Assembly: GCA_964581455.1 (NCBI GenBank)
Contig: CAZOOT010000101.1
Coordinates: 1 to 12,056, forward strand
Direction: 5' to 3'
Source: VBAS01 sp964581455
Lineage (GTDB): Bacteria > Bacteroidota > Bacteroidia > Chitinophagales > Chitinophagaceae
DNA length: 12,056 nucleotides
Under the pieces are notes generated by a model, which saw only the letters and a list, made by a program, of their open reading frames with translations, was not told the DNA's origin and ran no database searches. The translations under genes and the position numbers were made by a program. Of this stretch, positions 8,101 through 12,056 are shown in pieces (positions within the stretch are counted from its first letter, which is position 1; each line of letters opens with the position of its first letter).

Positions 8101-8391
8101 TACAAAGAAATTTGCAGCCTTTACATCTTCATTTTTTAAAAAATAAATATTGGAGTCGGGCAAATTCCCTCCGCTGCCGGATTTCAAAAAATCCCTGAAC
8201 AACTCAGCATCACTGTCAGCATAGGTCAGGGGACGAATAAACTTATAAGTGGAAATTCCCATTACCATAGCAAAAGTTCTTTTCTCCGGAACTGTATCCG
8301 AATTATTACCGATAAAATAACCGGTTGCATTTAAGCTATAGCTGAAATGAAAAATAAAAACAACGAATATTGACCAAAAGAATTTTCTCAT
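5140..8391 (-). CDS. Exported caspase-like (peptidase C14) protein with long TPR scaffold
   Basis: A 1083-residue protein. Residues 1 to about 22 look like a Sec signal peptide (MRK, then a Phe/Val/Ile-rich core), so it should act in the periplasm or at the cell surface. Residues 37-290 form a caspase-hemoglobinase domain: the strand RTFAMVMGI, catalytic H121 in YMAGHGD, and C178 in FIMDACR, then GTGHGLFTYYLVDGL and VTLEELQ. The dyad is intact. D176, two residues before the Cys, suggests a metacaspase-like preference for basic P1 residues (inference). Residues 290-480 are a helical linker. From about 486 to 1063 runs a TPR superhelix of exactly 34-residue steps. The short C-terminal segment (EPDLESLRKLP) is typical of TPR ends. 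It is transcribed divergently from the CHASE2-FecR operon and may be followed by the amidohydrolase in one transcript. Its substrate and activation mode are unknown. Confidence 0.9.
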   Translation of the reverse strand: MRKFFWSIFVVFIFHFSYSLNATGYFIGNNSDTVPEKRTFAMVMGISTYKFIRPLTYADSDAELFRDFLKSGSGGNLPDSNIYFLKNEDVKAANFFVKGMSWLRNKKLQEGDRLYIYMAGHGDAISADEFFYLTYDCNPAGDKNNYLITGTIQLYNLKVKIAEHSRKGVEVIFIMDACRTNELPGGGEGQQLLTAAISEKQAGEIIMLATGAGQESLEDAAIGTGHGLFTYYLVDGLVGLADNKENPDNLVTLEELQNYVQLTVPSIAQDKYKKKQEPFLCCDENKMKVISKIDTAFMRKWILAKQLRSQIQGSEIDAITRNVKTRGIYDVADTSILDLYNSFNKALKQLNLSGNGNSAESYFQKLNSLAPNSSYTHDAKLDLATEFINFAQTKINLYLEGRDVTSIQRVRSQLDADEKSDEISNSLDRMEKVARQDFSEVAKMLEKAIEYGEIDDEGFRRRLIAKNFFFKAHGYLDKGGSTEGLKQAIRDAMEAYRADPTAAYILNTLSSLELENNKPDSAIYFAKMAIVQAPLWRYPYFNIASAFNRKNISDSALVYFKKALAVDDSRPDAYVDLGFFYYQHRQLDSAEAYYRKALILDPENVSANNNMGWLLRELRQFESAISFFKKSIDADPKFFNAYNGISRVFTDIRMYDSAKAYYQKAMQLYPDKLITNNYLGQFFQEINQVDSARSYFIQAAIYDPNYDAPFINLGKLYASGKQYDSARYYYMKAIALNGTNFRGFNQMGMMFNELKQFDSARYYYQKGLDLNPDNTIVLNNIGLNFYSQDLFDSASRYFKRVINISPENPYATNNLGLIFFKLKKLDSAEFYYTKALALKSDLVSSAYNMGIVLSQKRDYVGAKNYFRKIVEDHPENTDALSALELVFKQNNEYDSAIYFYKKTIEKGLKGTFLYNGLGRLYFDIENYDSAAAWYKRAIDYNPANALGYNNLGAVYFNWTQYESAVDAFKKALVIQPDYFNPQLSLGTTYLNMGFLDSASVHFEKAVALNPKNSRAYYYLACSYARNSKTENALKALENAFINGYNSYEFLSIEPDLESLRKLPAYLNLLKKYFPLKFNPRDHQ
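5203..6936 (-). repeat. TPR array: 17 in-phase 34-residue units (102-bp period)
   Basis: Helix B of each unit begins with a DSA-like triad. These triads start at residues 520, 554, 588, 622, 656, 690, 724, 758, 792, 826, 860, 894, 928, 962, 996 and 1030, with an earlier related helix at 486. Each step is exactly 34 residues with no insertion or deletion. The typical unit is D-S-A-x-x-Y-Y-x-K-A followed by a loop Pro/Asn and an N-N-x-G helix A. The last unit keeps only its first half. In DNA this gives repeats of 102 bp with diverged codons, so the array is old rather than freshly amplified. Confidence 0.9.
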
Positions 8392-8410
8392 AAATTAGAT
8401 TGCTAATTTA
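8391..8410. promoter_or_regulatory. Palindrome at the caspase-TPR start codon, possible operator
   Basis: TAAATTAG (8391-8398) and CTAATTTA (8403-8410) form perfect 8-bp arms around a 4-nt ATTG centre. The element directly abuts, and by one base overlaps, the start codon of the caspase-TPR gene. The outer arm, read on the minus strand, is TAAATTAG, one mismatch from the -7 consensus TAnnTTTG. A protein bound here could block both transcription and translation start. Alternatively the RNA hairpin could hide the start codon. Function is inferred. Confidence 0.4.
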
Positions 8411-8474
8411 CAGGTTTTAAGCCAGATACCATTTCACGCAGAACTTAAAAATACACATAACCAAATGAAATTCA

Positions 8475-8482
8475 TAAATTTG
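8475..8482 (+). promoter_or_regulatory. Candidate -7 promoter element for the CHASE2-FecR operon
   Basis: TAAATTTG matches the Bacteroidota -7 consensus TAnnTTTG exactly. Transcription would start near 8486, leaving a leader of about 75 nt before the ATG at 8561. No TTTG is present at the usual -33 distance, so an activator or an alternative sigma factor could be needed. Confidence 0.4.
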
Positions 8483-8560
8483 AGCATATGTATTGACGAA
8501 AATGATTCTCTTTTGGTGGCATGACCTAAAATTTATTAACCCAAAAAAAGACTCCCCGCA

Positions 8561-9820
8561 ATGATTCATAAGCATATTGCCCGGCATACAAAGAAATATG
8601 TACGTCACTTTACGAAATACCTTTATGAACGGGATACAATTTTTGCGACCATTGCTGTTTTTGTTTTCCTGGTATTACTTGGTCTGATTCCAATTAATTT
8701 CTATGTATTAAATCCGATGAAACTGGCTTTAAAGGATTTTGATTTTAATGATATTACCTATGCCAAACTGGAAAAGGGACAGAACAATCCCATAGATCCC
8801 CGAATTGCAATTGTAAATATTGGCCACCTGGACAGGGCAGAGATCGGATTTTTAATTGAAAAGATTAATAGTTATCAACCCAAAGTAATTGGACTTGATA
8901 CCTGGTTTGAAAATGAAAAAGATCCGGAAAAAGATTCAATTCTGCGTAATGTTTTTATAAAAACAAATAACCTTGTGGCGGTTAGCGTAGCCATTCCCGA
9001 AAAACATGATTTTTCAATTCAAAAAAATCATTTTGATGATGCAATTCCTAAAAGGGGTTATGCCAACCTGATAGGTGAAGAAATTGGCACCATCCGCAAT
9101 TACTCTCCGTTTGAAACCGTGAATGGAGAAAAATATCCGCAAATAACCACTGCTATTATCAAAGAATACGATACGGTGGCTTATAATAAGCTTGTAAAAA
9201 GAAAAAAGGAAGTAGAAACGATTAATTATACCAGGAGAGTGAATCAATACCAGATCATTGAACATGAGGACCTGATGATGGATAACGTTGAAGGTAGCCT
9301 GTTAAAAGATAAAATAGTATTAATGGGATATATCAATCCTGATCAGAATGATATTGAAGACAAGAAATTTACTCCCATGAATGCAAAATTTGCCGGCAAA
9401 TCTTTACCCGACATGAATGGAATTATAGTTCAGGCAAATATTATTTCCATGGTACTGGATGAAAATTATATAAAAAAAACACCCAAATGGGTAGCCTGGC
9501 TTCTGGCAGTAGTAATAGGTTGGATCCATATGTCTTTATTTATCAGGTATTATCTTGAAGACCATATATGGTTTCACCTTGTAGCAAAACTAGCCCAGGT
9601 ATTTTCAGCAATATTCTTTGCATACCTTGGTATGGAAATTTTCGATAAATTTGGCCTTAAGTTGGACATGAAATATACTTTATATGTAATAGTGCTAGCA
9701 GTGGATGTTATTTATTTTTATGAAGCCTTTGTTACCTGGTTACATAAAAAATTCAAATACCAAACCATTTTTAGCCATCATCATCACCCCGGAGACCATG
9801 ATTCGGGTAAACACCATTAA
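8561..9820 (+). CDS. CHASE2 membrane sensor protein without an output domain
   Basis: A 419-residue inner-membrane protein with the standard CHASE2 layout: one N-terminal membrane helix (about 27-49), a large extracytoplasmic sensor (about 55-305), then three membrane helices (about 310-330, 336-357, 372-394). CHASE2 signatures include RIAIVNIGHLDRAEIG (81-96), YQPKVIGLDTWF (105-116), LKDKIVLMGYINP (248-260) and MNGIIVQANIISMVL (285-299). In most CHASE2 proteins a cyclase, GGDEF, kinase or protein-kinase domain follows the last helix. Here only about 25 residues remain, ending in a His-rich tail (seven His among residues 406-419). The N-terminal cytoplasmic part also has His at 3, 5, 9 and 16. 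Output must therefore pass through a partner. It is first in an operon with the FecR-like gene (13-nt gap) and diverges from the caspase-TPR gene across 169 nt. The ligand is unknown. Confidence 0.87.
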   Translation: MIHKHIARHTKKYVRHFTKYLYERDTIFATIAVFVFLVLLGLIPINFYVLNPMKLALKDFDFNDITYAKLEKGQNNPIDPRIAIVNIGHLDRAEIGFLIEKINSYQPKVIGLDTWFENEKDPEKDSILRNVFIKTNNLVAVSVAIPEKHDFSIQKNHFDDAIPKRGYANLIGEEIGTIRNYSPFETVNGEKYPQITTAIIKEYDTVAYNKLVKRKKEVETINYTRRVNQYQIIEHEDLMMDNVEGSLLKDKIVLMGYINPDQNDIEDKKFTPMNAKFAGKSLPDMNGIIVQANIISMVLDENYIKKTPKWVAWLLAVVIGWIHMSLFIRYYLEDHIWFHLVAKLAQVFSAIFFAYLGMEIFDKFGLKLDMKYTLYVIVLAVDVIYFYEAFVTWLHKKFKYQTIFSHHHHPGDHDSGKHH

Positions 9821-9833
9821 ACAAAACTAAATC

Positions 9834-10730
9834 ATGAAAAAATTAATTTTATTATTCTTTCCCTTAATTGTTGCATGCGCAGCCAGTGCCCAGGAGAACC
9901 TGTTTGTGGTTTACAGCATTAAAGGGAATGTTTCAGTTGTAGAAAACAAAGTGGAAACCAAAGCGAAAGTTGGCACATTGATAAACGGTGATGCTACTAT
10001 CAAAGTTGCTGCCGGCTCGTTTGCCACTATTATTTGTAATGAAACAAGAATGTTTTCATTGGGCAAAGCAGGTAATTATTCTACTGCCTCACTCAAAGAT
10101 TCCTGCAAAGGAAACAACAGCTCTGTAAGTGCAAACTATATGAAGTATGTGTGGAGTGAATTAACCAAGTCAAAAGGAAGCCCTGAAAAAAACAGGAAAA
10201 ATTATATGTCAAATGTTGGTGCGGTTTCCCGCAGCATCAACAATGTTTGGATAGATCCAAAACTGGATACAATCAACTATGTGAGCGGCACTATTCCTCT
10301 TTCCTGGAAATCTTATACAGATGCTGAAGAATTTGAATTCCGGCTTTTTGATGCTGCAAACAATAACAATTTAGTCACATCAAAGTCTACAAAGAAGAAA
10401 CACATTGATGTAGCTGATCTGTTGGAAAAAATTCAACCTGGCAAAACCTATCATTGGTCAGCCATGATCAAAGGCGAAGAAAATGAGGAAAAGAAATATT
10501 TCAATTACTGGACCAAAGAAAAATATACCGATTATTACAATACAATAAAAAACAGCCCGGCTCCGGAAAGTGAAGCAGAAAAACAATTCAGGATCGGGTT
10601 TGTATTGGAAGAAGCACATTTCCTTGCTGAAGCTTTCACTCACTATCAGAAAGCAACGCAACTGGCTCCGGATAATCCTTTATATCGTTTTGTATTTATG
10701 TCTTTCAAAAAAGACTTTGAAATAAAATAA
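9834..10730 (+). CDS. Secreted or lipid-anchored FecR-like protein with Ig-like and TPR-like parts
   Basis: A 298-residue exported protein. Its signal peptide offers two cleavage readings: SPase I at ASA|Q (after residue 19), or a lipobox IVAC with C15 as the lipidated residue. Residues 22-90 resemble the FecR beta domain: VVYSIKGNVSVV, then KVGTLINGDATIKVAAGSFATIIC. Residues 150-212 look like an Ig or fibronectin-type sandwich (IPLSWKSYTDAEEFEFRLFD, then LEKIQPGKTYHWSAMI). Residues 245-288 form a single TPR-like hairpin (EEAHFLAEAFTHYQKATQLAPDNP). No sigma factor or TonB receptor gene is near, so a classical FecR anti-sigma role is unlikely. It is probably a periplasmic or envelope-binding partner of CHASE2, 13 nt upstream in the same operon. 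The FecR match is by pattern and is moderately sure; domains 2 and 3 are less sure. Confidence 0.75.
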   Translation: MKKLILLFFPLIVACAASAQENLFVVYSIKGNVSVVENKVETKAKVGTLINGDATIKVAAGSFATIICNETRMFSLGKAGNYSTASLKDSCKGNNSSVSANYMKYVWSELTKSKGSPEKNRKNYMSNVGAVSRSINNVWIDPKLDTINYVSGTIPLSWKSYTDAEEFEFRLFDAANNNNLVTSKSTKKKHIDVADLLEKIQPGKTYHWSAMIKGEENEEKKYFNYWTKEKYTDYYNTIKNSPAPESEAEKQFRIGFVLEEAHFLAEAFTHYQKATQLAPDNPLYRFVFMSFKKDFEIK

Positions 10731-10747
10731 TCTTTCATCTTATCATT

Positions 10748-10777
10748 AAAAGCCGCCACTCATGTAGCGGCTTTTTT
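10748..10777 (+). terminator. Rho-independent terminator of the CHASE2-FecR operon
   Basis: AAAAGCCGC (10748-10756) pairs with GCGGCTTTT (10767-10775) around a 10-nt loop and runs into six T residues (10772-10777). It sits 17 nt after the FecR-like stop codon and separates this operon from the M16 peptidase gene. Confidence 0.9.
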
Positions 10778-10848
10778 ATTTTAAATACTAATAACAAAAG
10801 TTTATTAATTGTTTCCTTAGCTTTAACATTCCTTCAAATCATTTTACC

Positions 10849-12056
10849 ATGAAAAAAATATTGTTTTCTTGTTTTTTATTTATAAACATTTCAGTTCTGG
10901 CACAGATGAAAGCCGATGATGTAAAAACATTTACGTTAAAGAACGGAATGAAATTCCTGGTTATTGAAGACCATTCCATTCCCAATGCCAATATGTATTT
11001 ATTCTATAAAGTTGGAAGCAGGAATGAATACCAGGGCATCACGGGTCTTTCACATTTTTTTGAACATATGATGTTTAATGGTGCTAAAAAATACGGGCCG
11101 AAAAAATTTGACCAAACCATGGAATTTAATGGTGGTGCAAACAATGCCTACACTACACCAGATCTTACTGTATATACCAATTGGTTCCCCTCTTCTTCTA
11201 CAGAAGTCATTTTTGACCTTGAAGGAGATCGTATATCCAACCTTAGCATTGCCCCGGATATGGTAGAAAGCGAAAGAGGCGTTGTTTTAAGTGAACGCAG
11301 CACCGGCCTGGAAAATTCTCCCTGGAGAACTTTAGGTGAAAAGGTACAAGCCACCGCTTTCCAGGAACATCCTTACCACTGGCCCGTAATCGGCTATGAA
11401 GATGATATGAAAAACTGGAAACAGGCTGACCTGGAAAGATATTTTAAAACCTACTACGCACCGAATAATTGCATAACGGTTATTTCCGGTAATGTAAAAT
11501 TTGAAGAAATAAAAAAACTGGCAGAAAAATATATTGAGCCAATACCCGCTCAACTTGCGCCTCCACCCATTCATATTGTTGAACCTCCTCAAACCGGTGA
11601 AAGAAGGATCATGGTTCAAAAAGATGTGGCAACCTCTTATTTCAATATTGTTTACCATGTACCCCAGTCAAATCATGAAGATTATTATGCATTAAAAATA
11701 TTAAGTGATATTCTCAGCAGTGGTAATTCATCCAGGCTATATTCTGCTTTGGTTGACAAAAAACAATTAGCCACCCAGGTCTTTACAGATTTTGGCGAAA
11801 GTTTTGACCCATCTCTGTTTAGTATTTATGCTGTATCTGCAAAAAATATTGCGGACAGTGATCTTGAAAATGCCATTTATGAGGAATTGGAAAGTATAAA
11901 GAAAGACGGTATTTCAGCAAAAGAATTACACAAAATAAAGAACCAGAAGCTGATGGAGTTTTACGGCCAGGTAGAAACCATAAATGGCAAATCAAATAAT
12001 ATCGGCACTTATGAAGTTTTCTTCGGCGATTATAAAAAAATGTTTGACGCCCCGGC
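10849..12056 (+). CDS. Exported M16 zinc peptidase (insulinase family), 5' part
   Basis: The reading frame opens at the ATG at 10849 and runs off the window after 402 codons. A signal peptide (residues 1-18, cleavage VLA|Q) indicates periplasmic location. The inverted zinc motif HxxEH is H69-F-F-E72-H73, and the third ligand is E149 in ERGVVLSER, 76 residues later, which is the M16 spacing. The motif Y-x-x-N-N-C (TYYAPNNCITVISGNV) and the second-half RLYSALVDKKQLA (peptidase M16C-like, inactive half) follow. M16 enzymes cleave peptides inside a clamshell of active and inactive halves. In Bacteroidota they often come as two adjacent genes, so a partner may lie beyond the edge. A near-consensus -7 element TAGCTTTA (10818-10825) precedes it. 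It is probably a separate unit from the CHASE2 operon because of the terminator between them. Confidence 0.92.
   Translation, partial: MKKILFSCFLFINISVLAQMKADDVKTFTLKNGMKFLVIEDHSIPNANMYLFYKVGSRNEYQGITGLSHFFEHMMFNGAKKYGPKKFDQTMEFNGGANNAYTTPDLTVYTNWFPSSSTEVIFDLEGDRISNLSIAPDMVESERGVVLSERSTGLENSPWRTLGEKVQATAFQEHPYHWPVIGYEDDMKNWKQADLERYFKTYYAPNNCITVISGNVKFEEIKKLAEKYIEPIPAQLAPPPIHIVEPPQTGERRIMVQKDVATSYFNIVYHVPQSNHEDYYALKILSDILSSGNSSRLYSALVDKKQLATQVFTDFGESFDPSLFSIYAVSAKNIADSDLENAIYEELESIKKDGISAKELHKIKNQKLMEFYGQVETINGKSNNIGTYEVFFGDYKKMFDAP

Noticed and set aside
5140..8391. Reading the caspase-TPR gene as part of a known cytoplasmic defence system (gasdermin- or CRISPR-linked)
   Set aside because: No gasdermin, CRISPR array, Cas, nucleotide-cyclase or other conflict-system gene is in the window, and the protein carries a signal peptide.
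8417..8608. A 63-codon minus-strand frame in the divergent region
   Set aside because: It overlaps the start of the CHASE2 gene and the promoter region, has no recognisable motif, and would place a gene between the divergent promoters.

Overview
The window looks like chromosomal DNA from a member of the Bacteroidota, probably an uncultured relative of the Chitinophagales or Sphingobacteriales. The evidence is low GC content, starts without Shine-Dalgarno sequences, signal peptides ending in '-SAQ' or '-LAQ', and promoter elements of the Bacteroidota type (TTTG, about 20 nt, TAnnTTTG), best seen in front of the tRNA gene. The phylum is fairly safe; the order is a guess.

Layout. Positions 165-2053 hold two plus-strand housekeeping or stress genes: a tandem universal stress protein and an arginase. 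The arginase converges on a minus-strand RmlD-like sugar-nucleotide reductase (2076-2963), with an AT-rich hairpin between them that could terminate both. A minus-strand tRNA-Arg(ACG) with a complete promoter and terminator follows (3059-3216), then about 260 nt with no gene. An exported metal-dependent amidohydrolase (3478-5070) lies on the minus strand, just downstream of a very large exported protein (5140-8391) that joins a caspase-like (C14) domain to a long TPR superhelix. Facing away from it on the plus strand is a two-gene operon: a CHASE2 membrane sensor with no output domain (8561-9820) and a secreted or lipid-anchored FecR-like protein (9834-10730), closed by a strong terminator. 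The window ends inside an exported M16 zinc peptidase (from 10849).

The part most likely to be new is the divergent block 5140-10730. All three proteins are predicted to act in or face the periplasm: a caspase-type protease on a TPR scaffold, a CHASE2 sensor that ends in a cytoplasmic His-rich tail instead of a kinase or cyclase, and a FecR/Ig-like/TPR accessory protein. The parts resemble, as I recall them, the CHAT or caspase plus CHASE2 plus FecR repertoires of cyanobacteria and some other bacteria. I infer an envelope-sensing module with a proteolytic or scaffold output. The sequence alone does not prove that the three genes work together. The amidohydrolase, 69 nt downstream of the caspase gene, may be co-transcribed. 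The other genes look like ordinary Bacteroidota genes.
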